The position numbers and the translations under genes were made by a program. A DNA stretch of 64,000 nt. It comes from Opisthocomus hoazin (Eukaryota > Chordata > Aves > Opisthocomiformes > Opisthocomidae). Shown here piece after piece: positions 27,971 to 40,571 of this stretch. The notes beneath the pieces are model-generated. The model was not told the origin of the DNA and made no database searches. It saw only the letters and a program-made list of their open reading frames with translations. The DNA is taken from the NCBI RefSeq assembly GCF_030867145.1, contig NC_134416.1:22511514-22575513 (forward strand), written 5' to 3'. How positions within the stretch are numbered: position 1 is the first letter of the stretch; each line of letters starts with the position of its first letter.

Positions 27971-30509
27971 TCCATACAGGTTTGCATGTACAGAGCTCTA
28001 TATATGGTGGCAGTGCTGGCTAGGTTCATGAGTCTTGAGTGAGTACATTTGATGCCAAGATAGAAACAATAAATTATAACAAAGAAGCAGAAAGCATTAT
28101 TTTTGCAGCCAGCAGTGTACAGGCAGTAATAACACTGTGTGTGATAATGAAAGACTTATCTTCAGATATACAGAAGGGTTCTGTAAATTCCATCTTGAAA
28201 TAGCTGATGAATGTCAATTTGAATATGTAAGGAAGAATTTATTTGTCTAATCACTGAATGCAATAAATTAGGATTGCACGTTATTTTAATTTCATGGGAA
28301 ACATGGTCCATTGCATTTACATTTTCAAAACTATGCTTACAAAGAGCCAGCTCTGTAGCCTAAGAACAGAACATTTTGCTGCCAAAAAAGGACATGCATC
28401 CAAATCCCAGGCTTGGCAGGAGTTGGATAACACGATCTGGGGTAGGAATGAATAATCTTGATTTGCACCACAGAAAAGTTAGAAGGTCACATAGGTAGCA
28501 TTAATTGTACTGAAGAAAGTGTGGTAAGCCTTTCCAGAGATCCCCATGAAACATTAGTCTAAACTGTGTATATGAAACCAGAATAAAAACAAATAGAAAT
28601 GCAAGGAGGTTCCATCTTTTCATTTTATCTCATCATCAACTTAGTGATTTGACACCACTGCCTCTACCCAAAACTGCCCAGTACATGCTTATGTTTCCCT
28701 GGTGTAAGGAATCACACACCAATTTGCTCCATTGTAGTGGAGCATATCAGGGAGTAAACGGAGATATGGTACTTGGAAGTAGTGAGTATCTAACATCTGA
28801 ACTGGTCAAGCATATCTTAAATGCTTAGGTCCTTTGAAAATAAAGACAACATGATTTAGTGGCCTTAATACATGCTGAAATGACCATACGTTTCATCTTA
28901 AGTCTATACTTGAAAGCAGAATTCCAAACTCACTACAAGGAAAAATTCTCTTTTGATTGTCAAGATAAGGCTTATTCTTAACAGATTTCTTACCAAATTG
29001 CCTGAGGAATATCTTGATATACTGCAAGATACAGCACAGTGTTACTGTGTTGAATTACTTGTGCAGAACCCAGAATCACAAGGAGACAATTAAAATGGAT
29101 GAAGTAAGAACAATTCATCTTCCCAACAGGTAGATCCAAGGTAACTCATAAGTAAGTCACTATCTGATGTGGATAGACACGTATATCTTAGGGAAGTAAA
29201 CTCCATAAGCTGTCATTCTTCTACGGTCAGCAACTTGGATGATTTTTACCAGTGGTAAAACTGTCCTGCTGAGCTACCTGCCCCTTTTCCCAACTACCAG
29301 CTTTAAAAAGCAAGTGCTTTTTAAAGCACGTTCAGGGCTTAGTTCTGGGGAAGAATAAAAATTGCAAGGGAAGGATGGAAACTGCAAGGTTTTGACCACT
29401 TCGAAAGATTTGGCCGAAAAATTACAACCCCAGATACTCTCACTGTACTAGCAATAGGATAGATGTTGCTAGATCCTTCTACCTTCTCTCATTCTTTATT
29501 TTAATATTTGCTACTTTAACTATTATATAGTAACTTTCATTCAGTCATGTTTTGATAAGAATTCCTGTTTATGTGTAGTTCTGTTCCTAGTGGTTTCAGT
29601 ACGGCAAACTTCAGTGGTTTTTTATCCTATGTCTTTTTTTCCAAATAGCTCATAATATGAAAACAAAGCAGTTGAAAACTTGTTACAGGTTACAGCAACC
29701 TGAAGTTCAAGACAGAGTTTATAACTGTTGGTTGCTCCTGCTATCTAAGCTTCTCTGATCCATGGAGGTAACTTCATCAAAAGACACAAATAATTAGGTG
29801 AGTCGAAGTAAATTTCCTTTATTGTCTTTGAGACATGCAAGTGTAGTTATCTCTCCTGGTTAATGACCTTCCATGACTAAAATAGAGTGGCTACATCTGC
29901 TTCTAGAACACAATTTAAATAGATGAAACTTCATTACACATACTTTACATTTAAAAGCGTTGATGCTTCTGATATGTGTTTAGGATTCCAATTAGAGTGT
30001 CCCTTGATTCCTGCGTATAAGCGTTAGCATACTAGCAAATGGGATAATGCGCAAATGTAATTCAAATTTGTGTTTGTGTGCTGAGAGCTACTCCATGGTT
30101 TTAAAAATAGGTCAGACTGAGAAAGGTAATGAAAATTTCCTAATGTCACAGTAGATACTATGTTTAGTTCTAGCCTGAAATATTTATTTAATGCCCACAC
30201 TCAGAGTAATGTAGTGTTTATGTTCAGACAAGGACACAGAGGCTTGAGTTTCAGTCATAGAACACTGCAGGAATGGGAACACGGAACCATGGTCTAGCAA
30301 GGATTTTTAATACATTTATCAAATGATGCTACAGAAGAGCAAGTCTATTGTGCATGTTTAAAAAGGAGAAAACAGTACACATAACTACAGATCTCACTTC
30401 CCACTCCTGCTTTTGTCTCCGAATGTGTTCTCTTACCCCAAAAAACATCTAATAGGTTGAATCTTAGAAGAAATAGAGGAGCCCAGTAAAGGGGTTAACT
30501 CGTACGATT
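27971..30509. other. intergenic, no supported gene
   Basis: AT-rich sequence with no long frame. The only structured element I see is the hairpin at 29300-29327. Confidence 0.6.
29300..29327. repeat. perfect 12-bp inverted repeat, 4-nt loop
   Basis: GCTTTAAAAAGC at 29300-29311 and its exact reverse complement GCTTTTTAAAGC at 29316-29327 flank AAGT. The arms could form a tight hairpin or cruciform. No associated frame or repeat family is seen. Confidence 0.8.
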
Positions 30510-30760
30510 TCATCAAGGACAGACTGTGCCAAACTGAGCCCATGTCTGCCTTTGCTGATTTTCTTGGCATTCTGATTTATCTGGACTTCTGTGAATATGA
30601 CAAACTATTGCATAAGACATTGACAGATAAACAGTAAAAAGTAGAAACAGTAAAAGAATTATGAAAGCCTGAAAACAGCTGTGTCTAGTGTTGAAAAATG
30701 AAGTTTCAGGCTGGGAGAAGCAAAGGAGCTGCAGTGCAGCCCCGCAAGGCTTGGTTTGGG
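30510..30760 (+). mobile_element. possible very old CR1-like RT remnant
   Basis: At about 30567-30612 the + strand reads ILIYLDFCEYDKLLHKT with one small shift, similar to the RT motif [17 protein letters not shown] of CR1 ORF2. About 115 bp later, GCAGTGCAGCCCCGCAAGGC resembles the DNA for the next motif (GVPQGSVLG). Both motifs are in the right order but closer together than in the intact element. No other blocks or element ends are clear. This is a tentative call. Confidence 0.4.
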
Positions 30761-33700
30761 GAAGAATTTCCATAAAGATTTTGTCACAAAAAGTAACATG
30801 CTTGTGAGAGTTACTGATGAAAGACAATTGGAAAGCAACACCAGGGGGAAGATCAAAATAGCATACAAGAAGAACTGGTGCTCACTGGCATTAGATGGAC
30901 ATAAGGAACAGTAGCACGAACAGGATGAAAGACCAGGAGCATGCCCATGTACAAAAAGACTAGCAAGAATTTCAGGTATGAATTGGGACTATCTCCCAGC
31001 ATGAAATGAGAGACAGTGAGACACTGCAAGGCAATCACAAAATGGCTAAGTATTCTCAAACATTGTAACCTAAATGTGAATCTACAACTTAGGCAATTAT
31101 GTCCAACAGAGGGTGTGGCAATAATGTTTCATAAGGTACCAATGAGATGGTAGAAGCGAGATCTTGGGGCAGCCGTGTCTGACAGGAGGTTTGAATGCCT
31201 GCAAGCCTTGAATAGAAAGAATGAATAGATTTTAGCTAAGCTTGTGTAGAGTCTTTGTAAGGCACAGAGTCCAAGCTCTTTTCCAATGAACTGTTGTCTA
31301 TCTCGGAAAAGTTTCCTTGTAACAAATAATCATGGCAGATCATGTTTTACAGGGGAAAGGTAGATGGTGTTCACTGTTCTCATCAACACATGCAGGGTTT
31401 ACTGAAGATAGCTATCTGTTTGTAGTGAAACTGTGCTGGATCACAAGCGGATTACAGGAAAAGGCACAGGTAGGAAGTTACAGTCTCTCTTCTGCTTACC
31501 AGTTACTAGAAAGGAAGGGCAGAAAAGCCAAACTGTCACTGATGGAAGTAATACCAGAAGAACATTGTCGGTGGCTCCTCTGTGATATTTCTCAGTGGTC
31601 TTTGAAGAAACACTCAAACAGCTTGTTGTGAGGTGAGACAACACAGTAAGTTCTAGTGTATGCTTAATTATTCATGGTAAGACCTTCAGAACCATCAACT
31701 TTGACAAGAAATAAGCAAGTTTGGTGCTGAGACACCTTCAGTTCCTAACTCAGCCTGGCTTCCTTCCCAGTACCACTTTAATAGCAGGCAGTTAGAATTG
31801 TTTCCACAAGCCCAAGAATAAGGGACTATACTGTTTATTTAGTTCTATTAATATAAAGTGTTATCTTAACACAGCGAGTTGGATAAGGACTAAGATCACC
31901 ATAAGTATTGTGCTTAAAGTCCAAATTGAAAAAACACAATGTGATTTTACCAAAGGTAGATGATTTAGAAATCCAACTTGTTAGGTTTGGATTTAACCAG
32001 TGATTGAAATAAGAAGGTTTCTCTCAATCTCCTTAGCAATAAATTCACAGAGATAATCCTTGTCAACAGTTTTTCAAAATTCAGTGTCCACCAGCTGACG
32101 TACTATCATCTGCTATTAGACAATTGCTAAAGTTCTGTAGATTTTCCATACAGTTGTCACCATGAAGAAGCTGACCTGCTTTTTCAGGATCCCCCTATGT
32201 AGCCCACGTATAGGAATATAGTTTTCAAGGTTTATCTGTTACTTTTACGATGCTCACAGACTTCAAGGATACCCTGTCTCTGCTAATTCTACTGTTAATA
32301 GGATGTAGCAGAAATCAGATAAAGTCTTCTCCAGGAGGCCTGCGCCATCTGGCTCTTGATGGGACCTTTCTAGCAGAACTAATACTCGCAAAAAAAACCA
32401 TTTAGAGGAAAGTAAACTTGACAGAACAAACTAAACCTTTCAGTATCCCTTGGGTGCTTGACAAGCAGAAGTAGGTGAGGAGATGTGATTTCGATCTCTC
32501 TCCTGGTTAGCAGCTTTAGGGTTGTCACCTCAGGATACTGGGCTTCCTTGGGGGCATGATAAAACCAGTGGGCTTGCTCCCAAATACCAAAAAGGATTTT
32601 CTCACAGCAGTACCTCAGACACAAGCCCACCTTTCTAACATGAAGATATGCTCTGTGTCCTGGGTGAGGTGTTACGTTGCTTTGCAAGGCAATGTCTTCC
32701 ATCTGAGAAAAAATACAGTTGTTGACTTACGCTCTCTCTTCGTTTTTCCAGATTTCTGGATAAGAATCCAACTTTTTTTGGTAGTTTCACCATCCTCTGT
32801 CTCTCCACTTACCTTGATCACAGACTTCGTTACCATACCTCCATACAATCATGGGGAACTGTTTTCTGCTTCCTAGGGGTTACATACACCCAATTTTATC
32901 ACAAGGTCTTCATGTCTTCGAGTTTGGTTACCACTGGTATATCTCAAAAGGCAAAAGCTAAAGTAAGGATGTTGCTACACTTCCTGCTGCTGCCTGACTG
33001 ACTGGAGAAGACTCCAGCTTCATTCGTGTGTAATGCAGTAAGGGAAGATCCTTGGCTAAACAAAAGGGGAATACTTTCTCTTGCCCATCAGCGGCAATGT
33101 TGATGATCATCTCTCACCTGAGATCTGTATGGATATAATAAATTCTCAACAGCACATCTGGAATAAGCTCTTGAGGTGTCACTCTACATTTGTTCACTGG
33201 TGGAGGCAGGGAATGCAGATGTTGCTGGTGCACATCATCGCGAATGACACAATGATGGACAGTGCCAACTTACCTGTAGCAGGACTCCAGAAACAAAGCA
33301 TCCCTTTCCTTGCCTTGTCCATCTGGGTCTACTCATAATCTGCTACTATAGCTCCCTTATTCTAGCTTGCTTCTAGGAATTAGGAAGGAATGGGAAAACA
33401 GAAACTGGAGAAGCATCTTTGTACTTCCAGTATCAGCAAGGACACTTTTGCCTGGTTGTGCTAAGCATCCACATCCAACAAGAAAAAAAAAAAAACACCC
33501 ACAAAAAATCAATTAATCCAGATCATACAAAGAACCTACCAGGAGGCTTGGAGAAAGATGACTGCTGCCAACTGATTCATCAACACCATGTGACACACCA
33601 TAAGCTTGTTTATGGTTGCCATATTTTTAAACAAAATTACACGAAGATATTTTCCGTGTACAGGGCTGGTGTTCCTGGCTGGAGGATGTCCTGCTCCATG

Positions 33701-36700
33701 GCTAATCAGCTCTGCTAGCTGGTGCAGACAAAGAATGGGTGACTGTTCCCGCTGCCTCGGCATCCTCTCAATGGATTTGTGGTACTGCTGAAGTCAGAAA
33801 AACAGAGCTTATGTCCAATGTGATTCATTTGTATTAGTTAAAAACAAATAAAAAGGAAGTATGGAACTAGTCACTACTAAGGAAGTTATCTTTACTCAAG
33901 GAGTTCCTAAAGGTATAACAATTTTTTAAATGTCTTACTATTTTGTCCTCCTTCAGTGCAGTCTCATTTCCCCACACAAGATGGCAGCTCTTCTTTCCTT
34001 CTGCACAGCTATGCTGAGATTATTTCATTCTGCTTTGCACACTCAGAAGCATTTCCCTTTCAACCTGACACTGCAGGTGCTACCGCAACACAAGAATAAC
34101 CAAACTAGGGACCAGCTCTGCGACTCTAGTCATTACCGACTCCCAAAACAGCATCTCACACAGCACAGCCTGGTTTGTGAGGAGCAGCACTGTTTCACTG
34201 AATACGCCGCTTGTCTGATTCTAGCAAGTAACAGTAACCGGGTTGTACTGTATCTCACAGTTTTTGAGGTTTGAAACTTCCACAAAAATGGAGAAAAGAA
34301 ACACTCTTGTTTCAATTTAGATTACAGGATATTCACATGCAGATAAGGACATGTAACCCTGCACTCAAACTTCCAGACCGTGTCTCCTACTACCCTGGCT
34401 GTACTGTCATTTAGAGAAATGTAGTTATTTGCATTTCACATTTGTTTTAGCACACTAAAGAAGTGAGTGTATTTCAGGCAAGGCAACGGAGAATTAGGTC
34501 TTCGCATAACTCAGGCTTGCTATAAAACAAATACTGGATTTTATCAAGCCTAATGTCTGCTTGACCCCAGCATTGCACTAAGTGCCTCTGTAAAGTCAGA
34601 AACTCTGAGGTGGATCTAGCAATTAATGGTTCTTAGCTACCTGCCTTAAGTGATGCTAAATTGCCAGCACTACTAACTGTTTTATTTTGAAACAAATGAT
34701 GAACCAATTTAAACTGTACAGCTTCTGCCCTTTTGAAGGTCTTGCTTCCTTGAGTAGGTTGTGGGATGCCTCATCCTGCAGTGGGCCAGCTCCATGGCCG
34801 GTGTTGAGGGTGTGGATCTCCACTCCACCATCACCAACGTGGCCTGCCCCTCTTTAAGAAAAGCCTAGAAGACATGCTGAAGCACCTAAGGGTTATACTT
34901 ATGGTCCTCCCAGGTGCTGAGGAGAGATATCCTGTACTCTTAAGCCACGTACATGAAGTAATGTAGGTTTGGCCCAATAAATATTTGTTCCAAAGGTATT
35001 GATCTCCTCTAAAGGTTCAACAACCAACAACATACAGACTAAAAGGCAGCAGCAGGAGGAAGACAACAGGGCTAGCCCACTTTCCCCACCCAAATTTCCG
35101 CTGGCACCCCGAGCTTCGTGTGAGCGGAAGCCTGAAGGTGTCAGCAGGAGCTTGGGAGCAGAACGAACACGGCAGCCCCGGGCCTCCCAGGGGGGAAGAG
35201 CCTGCTCGCAGATGGAAAAACCGACTGCTTTTTCAGTGGGCGATTAGCTTACAAGAACTAACCAGCCCTTTCCTCTGGCTGACTTCACAAATCACAGGAG
35301 CAGATGTTGGTGGAGCTGCAGGCAGAGCACTGCCACACTGCATGTCCCCTCTACCCCACGCTAGTTTACCAGCTTGTCCAGGTAGCCCCACCTTCACGGT
35401 GGGGAACTTCTCGGGAAGCCGTAGGGTTGTGACATACCAGCTGAGTGCTGTGGGTTTGGGGACTGCCTGTGAACATGCTTTTAACCCAAGGCCAGATCCA
35501 GTCACACTGTAAGCGATGAGGATGCCAGGAGGGGAACGGGCAGCAGCTGCTGCCGAAAGGGGAGAGGGATGCACGTGCTGCTCTACCAAATGCTGAAATT
35601 ACGTAACTCTTCCCTTGACGTCCCCGACCAATCCATGCCTGTGTACCTCATGGCAAATATGAACCAATTAATTCAAAGTGACTTGCTTCTCAATTAAGGT
35701 GCAAATTAATTTATTTTTCACCTCTTGAAGAGTGTCTGATAGCTGAAAAGCACACAAAGATGGTTACCATAGAGAAGCTTACATGTAGCAACTTGTCCTT
35801 TGATAGCTTGTTTGTATATCAAAGTCTTTATTTAAATATCTGTCTTCCAAAAGAAAACCCTGACAAGGCTGGCTAGAAAGACTTAACAGTTACTGCACTT
35901 CTAGGTTAACTGTCAGTCGTCAGCCCTCTGCATGGGCCCTGCACTGCAGCTCTCACTTCTGTAAACGCCAAAAGTAAAGAACACTTCAGAACAAAGCCAA
36001 CACTGAGGATACTTCAAAATTAATTCTCACAATGGGAGCAGAAAGAGCCTTTTATAACAAACAAATTTCTCATTTGGAGTATTTGACTACCGATTACTAG
36101 AAACGGCCAAATGGATACTGTCTGTAATTGAGAAGAAATAGAAAGGACACAGTTTCCATTCTTTTACAGAAAAGACATACAGCTCAGCCACCCAAAACAT
36201 AATGCTTTACATAGGCAAGCTTTCAAGCGTAGAAACAACTAGCAGCAAGCAACAAAAGGGATCCTTTTGTTCCAAACTAGACAAAGTTCCCATGGGGTCC
36301 TCAGCACCATGACGTAGCGATGCTACCCACCAGCTACTACAGCGCATTAGCAAGGCATCAGACAGGTGAAAATCCATTGCATTATTTCCCAAAATGCATA
36401 TTCCAAATTAAATTAGTCAAGTCCTTTAATCCTTAATGAGTTTTTATTTACTTTCCCTTATTTTGATTTTCTTTTATGCAGATGTATAGCAAGGCAGTAG
36501 TATAACCCCTTTAAACAAACATGTGAAATTTACTATTAACTTGGACTTCAATCACTCAAAATACGTTACTTTGAGCACATAAGTAGGTCTAATGTTACAT
36601 CTTGGGGAAAAGGAGAGGAAAGCAGAAGAACATAAAAAAAACTTTCAGTAACAAAAAATCTCAGGTAGTGAATGTAAACAAAAATGTTTTCTTCTCTTGA

Positions 36701-39491
36701 AATACTTTGATCTAACATTTTCAGATAAATTTTCTGTGTTAGGAGAAGGTAGGTGTCATAAGATCTTCCAGCAGCTCTTCAAGAAGACTAAGTAGGAGTG
36801 CAAGTGGTGTCACATCGCTTCTCTCTAGGCTTTCCAGGACGTTCATGAGCCAGTCTGGCTGCATGTGTATCCTGCAACAAGGGTGCAGTGAGAACTGTTC
36901 CACAACTCATGTAATTGCACTGGGAAAGGAAGAATATTTCCTTATACTATCTGCCTTACATGAACCTGTAAGTAATTGACAGTTTATGCATGTATATTTT
37001 TTACCCTTATTCTCAGTGTTACAGAAACATTTTTCATTACCAAATAGTAAAAATCCAATACCTGTATAATTTAGTAACTCCACTAGTAGGGTGAAGTTCT
37101 GAGTGCATAATGATTTTCATTGACAGACAGTGTCCTGATGAAAAAAAATCCTCATGAAGTTGACACAAATACTATAAATTACAAAAAGGCTCATGGAGAA
37201 AACAGTGCAGACCGTTTTCATTTCAAGGTCTATCTCAAGGTGTGTTAGGATCCTTTCCTTGAGATAGCTATATGAAGTGTAAGGTAATACTGATTTTGAT
37301 TTTTTTTTTTAATGCTAGAGTTGAAGGCTCTATAGATAGCAACATTACAAACTGGAAACAACCTGCTACTTCTGGACAAGCGCAGTCAGTATGGCAAAGT
37401 GCAGGCGCTCAGCCACCAACAGTAAATACCTGCTGACCTCAGGGGGATTTACACATTCCAGAAGAGAGTCTCGGGAACAGCCCTGAGACATCACGCGGGC
37501 TGCAGCCGACCTCGGTGGCAGCTTGACATGACCACTCCTCCTTTTCCCTATTGCATGTACTGCATTTGAGTCTTCCTGAACGCCATGGTGATGTGGCCTG
37601 TCACCACACTGAGCAGGGAGAAGCTGTGTGCTCACACGGGCATCAGGGGATGAACGAGAGGACTTGGGGTTGTCCACACAACCCATCTCCCAGTGCAGCC
37701 CTGTCGCCCAGCACCAGCAGAGCCCACTGCCTGCCCACACTTCCACACCACCTTCCAATGAGCAGCCAAAGGGAAGAAACCACCTAAAGAGACAGCTGCA
37801 GATTCACCTGGGAAAGGTGCTAGCCCATATATGGGGCCCAGACTCCAGAAGAGAAAAATGTCCCTCCCCTCCCTCGAAGTCTGTGCTGCCAGGGTGTTTC
37901 TTCCCTGGAAGATTTCACCTTGCTGCACCAGAGTGGCAGCTCTACACACAGAGGGGACAGCCATAAGAATTAGTTTAACACATCTAAAATGTTTTGTGCT
38001 CTCTCTGCTTGAAAACAGCTGGATCAGGTTTGCTGGGACTTTCCAAACAGGGCACCCAAAAGAAATGTTGTGCTGAACAGAAGGAGTTACTGTACAGGGG
38101 GTTGCCACTGGAAGTACTGAGTAATCTTACAAAAGAGTGCTACCTACACTACCTTAAAAAAATATGTGATCAACTTTGATACAAGTTTATAGAAATACTT
38201 CAAAAATAATTGTTCCTTCATTTGCTTGACAAGTCAGGTTCAAAATTCTGTTTCCCTGGCAACATATGAGGACATTAAACTGTGCAATGTGTCTAGGAAT
38301 TAAAATAAATGGGAATGGAAAATTACTCCTGGAAGTTAGTTAAAAGGCTTTGCAGAGAGAAGGAAAAACAAGAATGGGTAAGCAGTCACACATCAATAAC
38401 CTCAAAGATCAAATATTTCCTCCTTCTAAGTTACGCAGGAAATAAAAGGCTAAAGGTGGTAGTTGCTGTTGTTGATTTTATCATGCAGTCGATTTGCTTG
38501 CTGCGGTTAGCGATAAGCGCCAAAAATTGGTTTGGCTGCTTTTAAGAGGCAGAAGAGGCTGAACACTGCAGGCTTTCCTCCTTAAACACTGCTGGCCGAA
38601 GCAGCACTGCACAAGCTGTGCTAGGTAGCCGTCTTCAGAAGTGCCCACTGGTGCCTTTTGTTGAAAGAAGACACCTAAACCTATATGCAGGGATGAAATA
38701 CCCTGGGCAGCCATTCATGCAACACCAAAGTTGATGATCAGAGAACACAGTGAGGGGCTTTAGGGTCCCACCCTGTGCGTCAGCCTGGTCTCCTGCACAC
38801 CTGTCTTGCACTGCACTGAGACTCATGTGCGATGGAGGGAGGGAAGGCAAGTCCTGCCCCACTGCTCCATCCATCCAGCACGAGCTCTGGTGTCGACCAA
38901 GAGCCCTCTCTGCAATTGCAGAGCACCCCACCAATGAACGAGCACCTCACCTCACAAACTTCCCAACAAAGCTACTGCCAAGCACCCCACAGGTGGATGA
39001 AAACTTGGCAGCACAATTTGCTCAGAGTAGCACTGTTTGCAGCGTGGCATTTTCCAGTTTTTCATTCCTATAAATTTTATGCCAATTATATTAATCTTCC
39101 CCTTTACCTGAGGTCTTGTCAGAGGACTGGCACAGTTTGCTAGGTGAAATACATCTGGTAAGTCACAGAACACTAACTGATGGAGAGCTTTCAGAAGTTA
39201 TTTTTACATCCTTTCCAAGAATGAAAAATCTCCGAAGAAAATGAGCAGAACCCTGTTATCCCTCCTGTTCAAATGACAGGAGCAAGTTGTTTCTGCACAG
39301 AGTCACATTTTTTTGTATTGAATAAACCATGAGACCCTCCCATCTGGACTGTACCAAGCGAAGAATATTACTGCAGAGCGGTGGTACAACCCCTACACAT
39401 CCTCCATATACCACTAATAACTACCTGGAAAGACAACAACACTGGGAGAATGCGACTTGTTTAAGAATCAGAAGCCAGCTTTGGTATCTGG
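30761..39491. other. intergenic with GC-richer patches
   Basis: No recognisable gene. Patches at about 35040-35590, 37400-38110 and 38560-38990 are richer in G+C and some CpG than their surroundings. They give overlapping frames on both strands, up to 158 residues (37632-38108 -), with no family resemblance. An A-run lies at 33484-33497. Confidence 0.55.
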
Positions 39492-40571
39492 GATCACAGA
39501 ATCACAGAATCACAGAATGGTAGGGGTTAGAAGGGACCTCTGTGGGTCATCTAGTCCAACCCTCCTGCCGAAGCAGGGTCACCTACAGCAGGGTGCACAG
39601 GACCTTGTCCAGGCGGGTCTTGAATATCTCCAGAGAAGGAGACTCCACCACCTCCCTGGGTAGCCTGTTCCAGGGCTCTGTCACCCTCAGAGGGAAGAAG
39701 TTCTTCCTCACATTCAGACGAAAATTCCTGTGCTTCAGTTTGTGCCCATTGCCCCTTGTTCTGTCACTGGGCACTACTGAAAAGAGCTTGGCCCCATCCT
39801 CCTGACACCCACCCTTCAGATATTTGTAAGTATATATTAGGTCCCCTCGCAGCCTTCTCTTCTTCAGGCTGAACAAGCCCAGCTCCCTCAGCCTCTCCTC
39901 ATAGGAGAGATGCTCCAGTCCCCTCACCATCCTTGTAGCCCTCCGCTGGACCCTCTCCCGTAGCTCTTCATCTTTCTTGAACTGGGGAGCCCAGAACTGG
40001 ACAGAGCACTCCAGATGAGGCCTCACTAGGGCAGTGTAGAGGGGAAGGAGAACCTCCCTTGAGCTGCTGGCCACACTCTTCTTGATGCATCCCAGAATGC
40101 CATTGGCCTTCTTGGCAATCAGGGCACACTGCTGGCTCATGGTTAACCTGTCGTCCACCAGGACACCCAGGTCCCTCTCCGCACAGCTGCTCTCCAACAG
40201 GTTCACCCCAAGCCTGTACTGATGCATGGGGTTGTTCCTTCCCAGGTGCAGGACCCTGCATTTGCCTTTGTTGAACCTCATCAGGTTCCTCTCTGCCCAA
40301 CTCTCCAGCCTCTCCAGGTCACACCGAATGGCAGCACAGCCTTCTGGTGTATCTACCACACCTCCCAGTTTGGTGTCATCAGCAAACTTGCTGAGGGTAC
40401 ATTCTAACTCTTCATCCTGGTCGTTGATGAAGAAGTTCAAAAAGGCTGGGCCCAGTACTGACCCCTGAGGGGGGACACCACTAGTTACCAGTCTGCAACT
40501 AGACTCAGTGGCGCTGATGACAACCCTCTGAGTTCTGCCATTCAGCCAGTTCTCAATTCACTTCACCGACC
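39492..40571 (-). mobile_element. young CR1 copy A, 5'-truncated (~1.08 kb)
   Basis: The copy carries the 3' part of CR1 ORF2 and the 3' UTR, ending in three TCACAGAA octamers (39493 onward). By eye it is close to the full-length element at 53.5-57.95 kb, roughly 94-95 percent identical over the stretches I compared. Homology stops at 40571, within the sequence encoding the region between reverse-transcriptase motifs, where the flank becomes unrelated. Such 5' truncation is the normal outcome of incomplete target-primed reverse transcription. Confidence 0.93.
39583..40571 (-). pseudogene. CR1 ORF2 fragment (RT C-terminal half), copy A
   Basis: The frame encodes the C-terminal third of CR1 ORF2: [11 protein letters not shown], then the conserved CR1 region with [12 protein letters not shown] and [11 protein letters not shown], ending KVLCTLL. 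It is open for 285 codons from the Met at 40440 and further upstream, except for a TGA replacing Trp close to the truncation point. Three extra G in the run at 40469-40474 insert one Pro into the VPQG motif (VPPQG). It lacks the endonuclease and the first catalytic RT Asp, so it is a dead-on-arrival fragment. Confidence 0.88.

Noticed and set aside
37632..38108. 158-residue minus-strand frame with overlapping plus-strand frames
   Set aside because: Open frames on both strands point to base composition; no domain is recognised.
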